Assembly: GCF_001659605.2 (NCBI RefSeq)
Contig: NC_035162.2
Location: 26,713,526-26,777,525, forward strand
Origin: Manihot esculenta
Lineage: Eukaryota; Streptophyta; Magnoliopsida; Malpighiales; Euphorbiaceae
DNA: 64,000 bases
Direction: 5' to 3'
The position numbers were made by a program, and so were the translations under genes. Within the stretch, counting starts at the first letter, position 1; each line of letters begins with the position of its first letter. Positions 34,025-45,513 of the stretch are shown piece after piece. The notes beneath the pieces are model-generated. The model was not told the origin of the DNA and did not search any database. It worked only from the letters and a program-made list of their open reading frames with translations.

Positions 34025-34849
34025 TGAAAGACTCCTATGACATTGTCTTAACACCCATAATGAAAGTAAAAATAGATTTAGACAAAATCACGAAATTTTA
34101 AAATTTTTTTTAATTACTCTAATTTCATGTTCAATACTCTAATTTTATTTAATTAATCCAAGACGCCTAACGATGTGGTTTTCATTATGGTTTGCCATAG
34201 TAGATCTTAGTGGGTTTTGCAAGAACGGAACTCTAGTGACGAAAAAATCTCCTTCGTTCTCACAGATGGCGCCAATTGATGTTTTGAAATCCAGTAAATA
34301 GGGTTTACAGTATGAGTGTAAGTTTAGATGGAGAGGAATACGTTCTTCCATTTCATTCATTTCCTTTTGTCCGCTAGTGATGTCTAATGGCGTAATGTAT
34401 CAGACTTCCTCTCCTGGTGAGCATGCGGACAGGGCTGCAAAATGACTTGGCCTACTATCTCTCCTCACATCACGTCACTGAGCTGGATTTCTCTCCACTG
34501 GACCCGGACTCACAGGTGACCCGACCTGCCCCGTGTTTCTGGGTCAGGACCTGAGATGCTAGGTAGATAGGCCTAAGAGGCTTCGTGGGTTCTGGACCAG
34601 CTCTGTTTTCTTGAGTTTGGCCTTGCCTGAGGCCCGGTAGTCATCACTAACATATTTTAAGCATATGTTTCACACATATAGCTAATGACTAATGAGTGAC
34701 TCTGATACCAATTAAAAGACTCATATGACCTTACCTAATACCTATAAAGGAAGCAAAAATAGATTTGGACAAAATCACATAATTATAATTTTTTTTAATT
34801 AATTACTATAATTTCATACTCAATACTCTAATTTTATTTAATTAATTCA
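34025..34849 (-). mobile_element. TRIM-like miniature LTR retrotransposon
   Basis: Direct terminal repeats of 136 bp (34025-34160) and 137 bp (34713-34849), clearly similar but diverged, bound an 0.55-kb interior with no coding sequence. On the minus strand the right repeat is followed after 2 bp by TGGTATCAGAGTC (34698-34710), a Met-tRNA primer site. The flanks AGTAG and AGTAT are a 4/5 target duplication. This size and structure match terminal-repeat retrotransposons in miniature, which need proteins from other elements. A minus-strand open frame (34145-34360) has no motif. Confidence 0.8.
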
Positions 34850-35040
34850 AGTATCAACACAAAAAAATTATCACTCAATATTTATGTCTAAGAAAATTAA
34901 TACATTAGTCAATATGGAGAAAATTAGATATTAACTATCTTAAAAAAAAAAAAGGATCCTAAAGAAAATTTAGAATCCTAACTCTTGTAGTGCAAATAAT
35001 ATTTTCTTTGTGGAATTTAGCCTCCTAAAATTTGATACTA
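34850..35040 (-). mobile_element. Internal remnant next to a long LTR
   Basis: 191 bp of AT-rich DNA between the TRIM-like element and the LTR at 35041. Its right end TTTGATACTA may be a decayed Met-tRNA primer site for a minus-strand element. No coding trace. Confidence 0.4.
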
Positions 35041-37016
35041 TGATCTATTTGCACGAACCGATCTCAGCATGATCCACTACTCACGATTAAAATACATTGT
35101 CTCCAAATTTCCCTTAAAAGCCGAAAAAAAAACTGAGATTTTCCTCGGATGCTAGATGAGATGAGTTGAAAAATTAAAATTTAACTTTCATAACAATGAA
35201 AATAAAATTATTTTCTCTCAACAAAGAACAAAAAGTCGAAGAATACGAAAGAGAGAAACTCTCTATTAATTTAATTAATCAATTATCACTTATTTATAAT
35301 TAATTAAAATAATTTTCATTAATTTAGTTAATGAATCTCATAACTATAATTAATTAAATTAATTTATATTAATTTAATTAACCAAATCCATTAATCACTA
35401 TTAATGAATTATTGGGTTTGACTAACATTTAATCCTGAGCTAATATGAGATTTTACTATTAAGTAATTCATGTCCACATGGAATAAGAGTTTGTCCTATA
35501 TATTAATTCTATAGTCTTCAGAATAAGTTATACATATTTCATACACATGTTTATTATTAAATCTAAATTAATTAAATTAATCATATTAATTTAATTTATT
35601 ATTCTCTTATCAATTAATCACATTAATTGAAATTAGGTTAGACCAACATTTGGTCTTAGGTCCATTAAGAAAATAAAATTTATATTTAAGGCCCATATCA
35701 TATTAAATCAAATCCATATCAAATATGACCTAATAAAATATTTTTATCTTCTTTCAAACTTATATCCTATATGCCTTTAATTCGTCAAATGAATATATCT
35801 TCTTTTTTAAGATCCATGTCCTACATGGATGCAATTCATTATCTCCATTAATTTAATTTAACTCATGATGGTTGAATTTAGTTCAAGTCATATTAGGGAC
35901 TTGCAACTTATGTTGCTAACTAAATTTATTAATTAAAATAATTAATTAAATGTATTTAATTAATTATTTATTTGACCTTACCAATATTGCTCCTTATGTG
36001 TGTAACTTCTCAGGTTCATAGTCAATTAACAATGGGAATAGAAACAACTTTTCCACATACCTTGAACGGCATTCCACGCATTTTTCAGTTTCTATGAACC
36101 ATTGTTAGTGTCTAGCATAATGCGCTATGACTATCCAATTAACAATGACTATATTATTCCATTCAATCCAAACCATTATCATAAATTATCATGCACTAAA
36201 ATCCTTTCATTATAGAATCTCAATTTGAGCTAAGGTCATAATAAATGTCAAACCACAATATTATGAATCATATGGCCTTACTTAATTCTAATTATTGATT
36301 AGCAATACTTATATTAGAAACCCTTTATAATTAAGTCATAATACCTTGGTCAAGGACTTATTATTGAAAATAATTAACTCGGTCATAGGAGTCTACTTTT
36401 TTACTCGGAGTAATGAATCTCATCTTAGCTAACCCTTTTCCTTCATGTATAACTAATTTGAATCAACATCCACCATATACCTATACATTATACAAATATA
36501 TAAGCGATATCAAACTCAAACCACCTGCACATGAGACAAGTGTGGTCTCAGGTTTAAGAATTATATGCACTATTATGATCTAGATGAATAAATCTTGACA
36601 AGAGTAAACTCCATGTGTTTTTCATCTATTGTTACTAGTTTGGTCTATTCATCACCATGAATGCTCACATGTTTACCTAGACATCACATATCCTATAGCA
36701 TGAGACTCTCCAATCTACTATTATCAGTATCACTATATTGATTAATAGAGGTAGATAGAGGTGACAATCTATTCTGGATGAATCATTCTCAATAAGGCAT
36801 CCTACGATAACAAACGTTTTCTAAAATTTTGTACAAATCCATTTCGTCATCATATTTTCAATAGAATTATTACCAAATGCTCATGAAAAATAGATTATAT
36901 TTAATTATTTAAATAACCTTTAATTAATTAAATTATCTATTGCTTATACTTAGAGAATATAAATTTATGTCAAATCAACACTACAATGTATGGCTCTAAG
37001 GTATATATTTTCAACA
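35041..37016 (-). mobile_element. LTR (about 2.0 kb) of an unidentified retrotransposon
   Basis: On the minus strand it starts TGTTGAAAATATATACC and ends near AATAGATCA, giving TG...CA ends. The sequence style (long AT-rich LTR with TTAATT repeats) is common among plant LTRs. It interrupts the 41-bp array, which resumes at 37020. The left boundary is chosen because of the adjoining primer-site-like sequence and is uncertain. No target duplication could be confirmed. Confidence 0.5.
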
Positions 37017-37019
37017 AAT

Positions 37020-37195
37020 GGATGCTATGACACTTAAGCTACATGAAAACTCACTTGAGTGGGCGCTAGAATACCTAAAATGTGCAAAAAGTCATTTAAG
37101 TAGAATACCTAAAATGTGCAAAAAGTCAATTAAGTAGGAACTACGGCACCTAAAGTAGGCGAAAAATCATCTAAAGTGAACGAAAAGTTGCCCTA
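37020..37195. repeat. Degenerate 41-bp tandem array, right part
   Basis: About four units related to 33797-34024 (for example AATACCTAAAATGTGCAAAA twice). Together the two parts form one array split by inserted elements. Confidence 0.8.
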
Positions 37196-37251
37196 GTATT
37201 TTTCGTTTTGGAATTTGTATAAAACTTTTATACATTTGTTAATATTGTTCT

Positions 37252-39658
37252 TGTTACGATCCAAATTTATGGACTGAACCGACACTAAGACTTGACCTAG
37301 CACATCGATGTGGAAGCTTGCAGTAATCATATTGTTCCTTATATCTAAATTTTAACTCAATATAAATATTAAAATAAAAATACTATTAATTCTATACAAT
37401 CTTGCAAAATAATTTATAGAATCCAACTTGATTGGATATGCACATAATACTATCTGGGGGAGTCCAGCTCAACCCTGTAACTAATCAAATTAATTCATCT
37501 TATCAAAATCTTCATTTATAAAATTATTTAATATAATCATTTAATAGCATCACAATGGACTCTAAGAATAAAATAAAGTAAATAAATTATTTAACAATAC
37601 ACCTTAATGACCTGCAGAAAAAAAAATATATAGGTTAAGACTTTAAAAAAAAAAATGCTCTTTGTGCAACTAGAAAAATTATTAAACAAGAGTGAGCATT
37701 CGACTCAATGAGTTTAGATATTAAATATTAAAATAATTTTTATAAATTATCTACAACTAGTGTAATAAAATATGAAAAGCACATATAGTACATAACACAA
37801 ACAATACACTGAAATTCACACAAGAAGATAATAAAGAGTCACACACACTCAGACATGCATCCATCATACATTATATACATATAGGAGCTAATTTCTACCA
37901 CAGTTCTCTTGATCCAATGGGTCCAGCATGATTAACTTAAGTCGATTTCACTTACTTCCAAATGCGAGGGACAAAGAGTTCAACTCAAGTCAATCCACTC
38001 TGAATTTTTATATCCATAAGGACTAGACTTTAAATGAGATTAACTCAAGCCGATATACCCGTTCAATCCATATCCACCACGTACCACTCATGTACTCATA
38101 CATGCGGCTCCAAATCATCTCCAAGATGACACCCACAAACAATAATAATAAATAAATATGCAACAATTAAAAGGTCCATAATATATAACTAAATATATAT
38201 ATAATCATGATACATGAGCATGTCGAATATCTATAAATAATTTTAAAATTATAAAAATATTTAATATCCAACTCAATAATTTATTGAATAGTCGGTAACC
38301 TAACCTCTTGCATAAAAACACAACTTATAATTCCAACAAGCTCAATAGCCTTAAGCCCACAACATAAATATACCTTGTCTATCACTAAAGCTAGACAACT
38401 ACTATGAAATTTCAATTTTAACTTAAGCACCTAAACTTCTCTATTTTCTCAAAGATATTAACATTCTAAAATTTTCACAAATATTTTCTAGAGTCTTTAA
38501 TTATAACATTTTACTATCACAATTAACTTTACTCAATAATAGTCGTCCAAGAATATTTAAGTATATCTAAACATTAATATTATAGTAAAATAATAATTTT
38601 GAGTTTGAGCTACCATTGTCAATTTTGACACCTGAAATGCATTCAAGTTGTCTAAAAATGGTGAAAATGATTATAATATTGACTCCCTTTTAGTGATCAG
38701 TTCCAGAGCAGTCTCGGGCGCCAATAAAATTTCTCTGAAACGAAGGTACTTGCACAAAGTCCATGATACTAAAAATAAGAATATATTTTTATTTTACTAA
38801 AAACATGATTTTAAGGGGCCAAAAACTCACTATCAAGCTTTTGGGTCGGTAAAAATTTTCAGCATTGAAAAATTATGAAATTAGTGTCCATTTGAAGCTC
38901 TTGAGGAATATGAGGCACTAGTAATTTCAAATTCTTGATATGATGTTTAGTTTGGGAGAAATTTTATCGAAAAAATAAAAGATCATAAATTTTGAATGCT
39001 TGATTCGTACAAACTGAGCATAGGCAAGCTTGGTATTCTCGTGAAACCCATGAACCTTGCCTAAAATGGTGGCCAAAGAAGGGAGATATCACCGAAAAAC
39101 CAAAATTCCTCCACACAATTTGCATAATTTTCGGCCAAAGAAGCAGTTGTTGGGGTCAAGGAAAACAGCTTGTGGTCCCCGGAGATGGAGAAAGCATGGG
39201 TAGGAATAGTGGCCGACGATTTAATAGGGAAAAAGGAGAAAAAGAGAGAGGAGGGAAGAAGAGAGTAACATCCAGTGATCTCTTTTTTTTAAAAAAAAAT
39301 TATTTGTAAATTCACAAAGTAGTTCTTAAACTTTTTAAATTAGTTATTCAATTCAAAATTTTTTCAATTTAATCTTAATTAAAATAAAATATCACTTAAA
39401 AAATTACCCATTAAAAAATGTCATTAATAATTTAAAATAACTTAAATAAATATTAAAATTCACACCAATAAATAAACTTTATTAAATTTAAATTTCTCAA
39501 ATAATAATAATAATAAATATAAATACATTTTTTTAAATCTCTACTCTTTAAATATTAAATTTAACATATTAGGCATCGAAATTCAAATCTCAATTCATCT
39601 CGAGTCATGCTAGAACTCTATAATTATCATAAACTTACCATAATTAGGCACCGTGACA
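37252..39658 (-). mobile_element. Probable solo LTR of a third gypsy-like family
   Basis: The plus strand runs from TGTTACGATCC to CCGTGACA; the minus strand would start TGTCACGGTGCC, a typical plant LTR start. A CTCATTGAGTCGAATGCTCAC motif on the minus strand resembles the conserved CACTGAGC...GCTCA motif in the other gypsy LTRs here. The flanks (GTTCT, ATTAA) do not match, so the ends or the solo status are unproven. No coding sequence. Confidence 0.5.
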
Positions 39659-39830
39659 ATTAATATTTTAAAAAAATTAAGCAAAATTATCACTCTTATT
39701 CACAAAGAGACTTATTATTGAGCTATTAATCTTTTTCTATAAATTATTAAATGAGTAAGAATTAAAAATATAATCAGAAAAATTATGGATAGATAAAAGG
39801 TAAAGAATTGAAAAAAAATAATGATACCTA
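39659..39830. other. AT-rich junction
   Basis: Short AT-rich stretch between the LTR-like block and the 3' end of the outer copia. No copia LTR is recognisable, so the outer copia is probably truncated here. Confidence 0.5.
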
Positions 39831-39834
39831 GCTT

Positions 39835-39953
39835 TAAGATATCTGCCAACTGATTTTCTGATGAACAATGAATAAGTAACACTTCATTAGATTGTTGAAC
39901 TTCTCTAATAAAATGAACTTAATCTTGATGTGCTTTGTTTGTTCATGAAAAAC

Positions 39954-40006
<53 letters not shown>

Positions 40007-41040
40007 AATTGAAACATCAAAAACATTATCACACATAATTCTAGTTGCTTCAGCTTGCTTATACCCCGAAACTTTCAGCATTTTCCTTAACCATAAGGCT
40101 TGGTTTACAGCAGAGACAGTAGCAATGTACTATGCTTCTACCATTGATTGGGCAATTATTTCTTGTTTTCTTGAAATCCAAGTGAAATATCCAGATCCCA
40201 TAGAGAACAAATACCCTGAGGTACCTCTTCGAATCATCAACACAACCTCCCCAATCACTATCGGAATAACCCATCAACTTCAAAGTTTCACCTGCAGATT
40301 TTGGAAAGAAAATTCCAAGATTAATGGTACCTTTGATGTATCTAAACACCCTTTTAACAGCAAACAATATATCAGGTCTGCTTGTTGTGAGATACATAAG
40401 GCTGCCAATTAAGCTTCTATACATGCTTTCATCCAACTTCACAGCATCATCCTCTTTGCTAAGCTTTAAATTGGTTGTCATAGGCGTATCCACAGGTTTA
40501 CACTCCTCCATCTTGAATCTTTTCATGACATCAGACGCATACTTTTGTTGGCATATAAAAATACCACAATTGGATTGCATCACTTCAATTCCAAGAAAGT
40601 ACTTCATGACACCAAGATCAGTCATATAAAAAAAAAGATATCATCTCATCTTTGAATTCTTGAGTTAGCTCATGTTAACTTCCAGTTACAAGCATGTCAT
40701 CGACGTAAATGGTGACAACCAAAGATCAGCCCCACAGAATTTCACATATAAAGTTGCTTCACTTTGACTTCTGTAGAAACCAAGTTGAATGAGATGATTG
40801 TCCATCCTCTCATACCAAGCCTGTGGGGCTTATTTTAAGCCATACAATGCCTTCTTTAAAATATGTACATGATCTTCTTTACCATGAACTACATCTCCAG
40901 CTGGTTGTTCTACGAAAATTTCTTCAATAAGAAATCCATTCAAGAAAACATATTTGACATCAAGCTGATAAATTTGCGAAGAAGAATGAGCTGCAAGAGC
41001 AATAAGAAGTCTGATTGTATCATATCTTGCCACTAGAGCA
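39835..41040 (-). pseudogene. Outer copia RT and RNase H remnant
   Basis: The segment 40830-41033 holds the RT palm entry with IYQLDVKYVFLNGFL, VEQPAG and ALYGLK. The region 40626-40829 is shifted and contains RT middle sequence. 40059-40625 holds TDLGVMKYFLGIEV, then VDTPM, RSLIGSLMYLTTSRPDI and SDSDWGGCVDDSKR, which lead into RNase H. A shift follows, then CDN and the poly(T) run. Past it the sequence resumes with a QLADIL-type C-terminal motif near 39840. It is a multiply broken copia pol tail with no residual coding capacity. Confidence 0.85.
39958..40004 (+). repeat. Poly(T) run, 47 bases
   Basis: 47 T in a row (poly A in the copia sense) within the RNase H region. Sequence similar to RNase H lies on both sides, so the run was inserted or expanded in coding sequence. 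Exact length is prone to sequencing error. Confidence 0.9.
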
Positions 41041-42018
41041 AATGTCTCCCGCTAATCTACATCATATTATTGGGAATAATCCTTCATCACCAATCTAGCT
41101 TTGTGTTTGTTGATAGAACCATCGAGATTGAGTTTTGTTGTGAAAACCCACTTGACTCCTATAACTTTGCGATCTTTTGGCCTTTCAACCAGTTGCCAAG
41201 TTTCATTTTTGTTAATCATTGCTAGTTCTTATTCCATTTCTTTCCTCCATGCTTTAGACTCTTGAGCTTCTACATAGCTTATGGATTTGATGATAACTAT
41301 GCTACATCTTTGATAGATATCTTCCAAGATCCTGGTACTCCTTACTAGTAAATCATCCACAAAGTCATTAGATTCAAGTAAACCATCAAGTGATCCATCA
41401 TTTAGGAATTGTTCATTAATGGGATTAATGGGATTTTGAATTTGCTAATCCTAACCTGTTGCCTCATCAAACTTCACATCCCTGCACAAAATAATTTTTT
41501 CTGTTTGCAAGCAAAAAACACAGTAACCTTTTGTTGTTGTCCCATAGCGAACAAGGATGCCCTTTTGAGCTTTGATCAAGCGTACTCCTTTTAGGCTTGG
41601 GCACTTGATAAAAAAAATACTTCCAAATATCAGAAGATGACTAAGCCATACCAAACTTCATAAGGTGTCTTGTTTTCCAAGGCCTTTGTAGGTAGTATAT
41701 TGAGTAAATAAATAGAGGTGTTGACAGCATCTGCCCAAAATTTATTTGGCATACCCTTCTCAAGTAAAAGACACTTGGCCATTTCCATCACCGTTCTATT
41801 TTTCCCTCAGAAACCCCATTTTGTCGTGGTGTGTATGGAATAAAAAATTGATTTTCTATACCACTAGCATTACAAAATCAACAAATTGACTAGAGGTATA
41901 TTCAACACTATTGTCAGATCTCAAGGTTTTAATTGTGAGATTACACTTCACTCTTGAGTTTAATAAAATATACCCAATACAACATGGTATAATCATCAAT
42001 AAAAAAGATAAAATAAAT
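41041..42018 (-). pseudogene. Outer copia integrase C-terminal half and linker
   Basis: Minus-strand fragments of the copia integrase. The core remnant (FIFFIDDYT near 41990) starts right at the inner copia target site. A PRQNG-type segment lies near 41820, and the conserved C-terminal stretch with KGILVRYGTTTKGYCVFCLQ at 41451-41654. Linker and RT N-terminus remnants follow to 41041. Several stops and shifts. The N-terminal half lies beyond the inner copia at 57888 and upward. Confidence 0.8.
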
Positions 42019-42023
42019 GTTAC

Positions 42024-42202
42024 TGTTACGGGGAGTAAATATGTTAATATAGGAAATAAATATTGATAGATGGGTTAGTTACTTAATTTTAGAGATTATA
42101 TAATCATAGGCAAGATTTTCCTTCCTATTTAGATATCGTCTTTCATATATAAATAGATTGTAATCTCTATTGTGAAATACAACAAAATATTATCTTTTTA
42201 CA
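42024..42202 (+). mobile_element. Inner copia 5' LTR
   Basis: 179 bp, TGTTACGGGG...TTTTTACA. It contains a TATA-like TATAAATAG at about 42158. Confidence 0.93.
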
Positions 42203-42215
42203 TGGTATCAGAGCC
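42203..42215 (+). other. Primer binding site, inner copia
   Basis: TGGTATCAGAGCC immediately after the 5' LTR, complementary to initiator Met tRNA. Confidence 0.93.
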
Positions 42216-42661
42216 ATTCTCGTAGAGATTTGATTTTTTTTTCTCTCTTGTCAAGTTTTAAATTTTTGGAGACTTAGAACTCCTATTCTTTTGTGTTACC
42301 CATCTAGGGTAATATTTGTCTCTCATCGTCCACCTAGAGAGGACGTCGAAGTTGCCTTGCAACCTTTTTGTCAGATCTGTGGTTCGTTTGTCGTTTGGGT
42401 GTTGGGTGGAGGCATTTTTCTTTTTTACTATTCACAGGGTTAGATTTTGTTATCTTCCTTTAATTCATTTGAAGGTAAAGGAGTATAGAATTTTGGTTGA
42501 CATGATTTTTAATAGTAAGACCCATATTAAAATTATCACAACGTCTTCAGTAGCGGCTGAGACAGGTAAAACGTGTCTTATTTCCTCTTCATATAAATAG
42601 GTCATTGATTATGGTGCCACAGATCATATGACAGGTAATTCTTATATTTTTACTAGCTTTC
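42216..42661 (+). pseudogene. Inner copia leader and protease start; gag deleted
   Basis: Only about 390 bp separates the primer site from the protease, where a copia gag would normally take about 1 kb, and no UBN2 or CCHC motif is visible. The protease active-site region begins near 42604 and reads VIDYGATDHMTGNSYIF, with Tyr where the usual motif has Ser or Thr (D-S-G). The target duplication CTTTC of the gypsy solo LTR ends this piece. With no gag and an altered active site, the copy could only have moved using proteins from relatives, or decayed after insertion. Confidence 0.75.
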
Positions 42662-44834
42662 TGTAACGACCCGGAAATCGGACCACCACCGGCGCTAGGA
42701 TCTAGATCGGCTTAAGGCCGCCGGGACCCGTAGCAAGCCTAACATACATCCTGTATACCTGTTAAACCCCATACATGATCAAACATATACATAAAAATTT
42801 AAACTTCTTTCATTTACCAAGCTCAACCTGTGCATGCACAACTCATAAACATAAAACCCCACACTGGAGCCCTCATCAAATGCTCCAATGGGGCAACATC
42901 TCATACACTAAGCTTGGTTTACATAAACATCATTAAAACTTTGCATTAAAAAGATCATGTGAAAAAGGGATTAACTTTACATACTAGGGTCAAGCATAAC
43001 TCTAAACCTCAATAAACATCATTATATTACATTACAATACTATACGTTACATTACATCATTTTCATGTCCACATCTAGCTATTACATAAAACATGACTTC
43101 TTATTCTTGCTGACCTCCTGATTCTATCCCGAACCTGCAACCTGGGGGATTAAGGGAATGGGGTGAGCTACTAGAGCCCAGTGAGCAGAATAATAAAATA
43201 TTATATTTAAAGTTCATACTTTCATGAAATGCATCACATCACAGACAAATCACCTTAAGGATGAACTTGTCACCAATAGCCCTCTACATTTCCATTAGTG
43301 CCAGAACGTAGAATGGGTTCTGGTCTTTCTCTTACATAACATATCATAACATTCCAGGGTGCCAGGGACGTAGAATGGGTCTTCCTAGACTTCCATACCG
43401 TATCATCATCATATCATATCATATCATATCATAGCGAGGGCTAAAGGATCATTCAACATTCATCCACATCAACAACATAATATGCAATGCAATATATTCG
43501 TGAATTCTAATGCAAACAACCTACTATATCTCATGGCATTCATGATGCGTGAATCATGCTAAAACTTTTATTATTTGCTTAGAACATAAAGAGTCATTTT
43601 ACTCACCTCAGGCTAGCTCTGACAAGACATTGAAGCAGCTATCTCACTGCTGGGGTCCTCGGTTCCTCGGGTCCGAACCTACACAGTTGGACTCAAATGA
43701 GGGACCAAACATACATGAACATAATTCTAAACTACTCCCCAAAAATTCCCTAAAACACCTTAAAACAATCATAGAAAACATGCAAAGGAAGGCTGAACAG
43801 GGCACCTTCGGCGGCAGGTTCGGCGGCCGAAAGTCCCTCCAGAGCCAAAACTCATACATGTTCGGCGGCACCTTCGGCGGCCGAATCTCCCCTCCAGAGC
43901 CGAAAGTCCACTTTCGGGGGTAGGGTTCGGCAGCCAAAGGCTTGCCTCCACAGGCAGGTTCAGCGGCCGAAAGTCCTTCGGCTGCCGAACCTGAGTTCTT
44001 CCAAATGGCAGAACTCAGCCTCTTCATGCACATTTTGCCTCCCAAACCATTCAAACATGCTTTTAGCTATTCTACAACATGCATACACAAGCAAATAAGC
44101 ATCTAGGGGTCTCAAACTATCCTAAACCCCAACACAAACACATAAAGGCAACTCAAACAACATACATTACCCATAAACTCAACATTTACCCTAACAACAA
44201 AACAACTAACTTACACATGCATTTCTACCCCATAAACTTCATAAAACTTGTTTAAAACATACAAGAAATGTAGGATCTAAGCTTACTTCTTGAAGATCGA
44301 GAGGAGAGACGATCCTAACTTGGAGATGGGAGAAATCTAGCTCCTTGGGTCTCCAAGCTCTAAAACTTGATCTTAGCTCCAAAACTCTTCAAAACCAAGT
44401 TAGAACTCGTTAAAACTTGAAAGATTTGAGGAAAATCATCAAAACCAATCATGGGAGAGCATGGACTCACCGTTGGCCGAAAATAGGGGAGAAAGCTCGC
44501 CCATTTTCGGCCATGGGTCCTTTTATAGGTGGCTAGCCAGGCCACCTTTCGAAGCCGAAGGCGACTCCAAAACGCATGCATGTTCGGCGGCCGAACATGA
44601 GCCACATTCGAAAGCCTAATGTGCCCCCCCTAAACTATCCCACATTCGGCGGCCGAACCTGGAAATGTCTCCATGGTCTTTTTCATTCAAAACTCAATTT
44701 CTTTCTTACTTAAAACCTTAGAATACATTAAAATATTTTATGAAAACATGATTTTACCCTTCTAGAGGTTTCCGACATCCGAGATTCCACCGGACGGTAG
44801 GAATTCCGATACCGGAGTCTAGCCGGGCATTACA
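42662..44834 (-). mobile_element. Solo LTR, Tekay-like gypsy, inside inner copia
   Basis: 2173 bp, TGTAACGACC...GGGCATTACA, with the perfect 5-bp duplication CTTTC (42657-42661, 44835-44839). The copia protease reading continues directly across it. It contains the family minisatellite (about 43300-43390), TTCGG boxes (43800-43990, 44545-44660) and a minus-strand TATA at about 44520. Confidence 0.95.
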
Positions 44835-44839
44835 CTTTC

Positions 44840-45513
44840 GATCTCATAAAGCACCTTCTCCTGTTATTATAGCCGATGGGTCAACCTATAATATTAAGGG
44901 TTCTGAGACTGTTAAACCCACTCCTTCTATTACTCTATCATCTATGCTAAGTAGACCTAATCTTGCCTTTAATTTAATCTCTGTGAGTAAACTTACCAAA
45001 GACCTAAATTGTTGTGCTTCTTTTTTTCTTGATCATTGTCTCATTCAGGATCTTGTGACGAAGCAGATTATTAGTAAAGGATATGTATCTGGGGGTCTCT
45101 ACATTTTGGATGCATAAGTATCTCAGTCTGTTGCTTGCTGCAGTGTCGTGTCTCCGTTTGAAGCACATTGTCGGTTGGGACACCCTTTTTTACTGGTTTT
45201 GAAGAAGTTATGCCCTCAATTTCATGAGGTATCTTTACTGGAATGTGAGTAATGTCATTACATCATTGAATCTCTTTAAGTCCTAGAATCAATAAACGAG
45301 CTGAGTCTGCTTTTAAATTAGTTCATTAAGATGTTTGGGACCCATGTCTGGTTGGATCTAAGACTAGATTCAAATATTTTATCACTTTTGTGGATGATTA
45401 CTCTAGAATGACTTGAATTTATTTTATGAAGTATCGTTCAGAAGTGTTTTCTCATTTTTCTGCTTTTTGTGCTGAAATCAAAACTCAATTTAATGTTTCT
45501 ATGAAAATTTTAC
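44840..45513 (+). pseudogene. Inner copia protease end, GAG-pre-integrase, integrase start
   Basis: It continues the protease (IADGSTYNIKGS, then LSRPNLAFNLISVSKLTKDL) and ends that domain at ILDA followed by TAA. After a gap with stops it reads HCRLGHPF, the HHCC-type pre-integrase motif, then a shifted integrase core start (FITFVDDYSRM-like). It stops at the target duplication TTTAC of gypsy copy C. Several stops; clearly dead. Confidence 0.8.
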
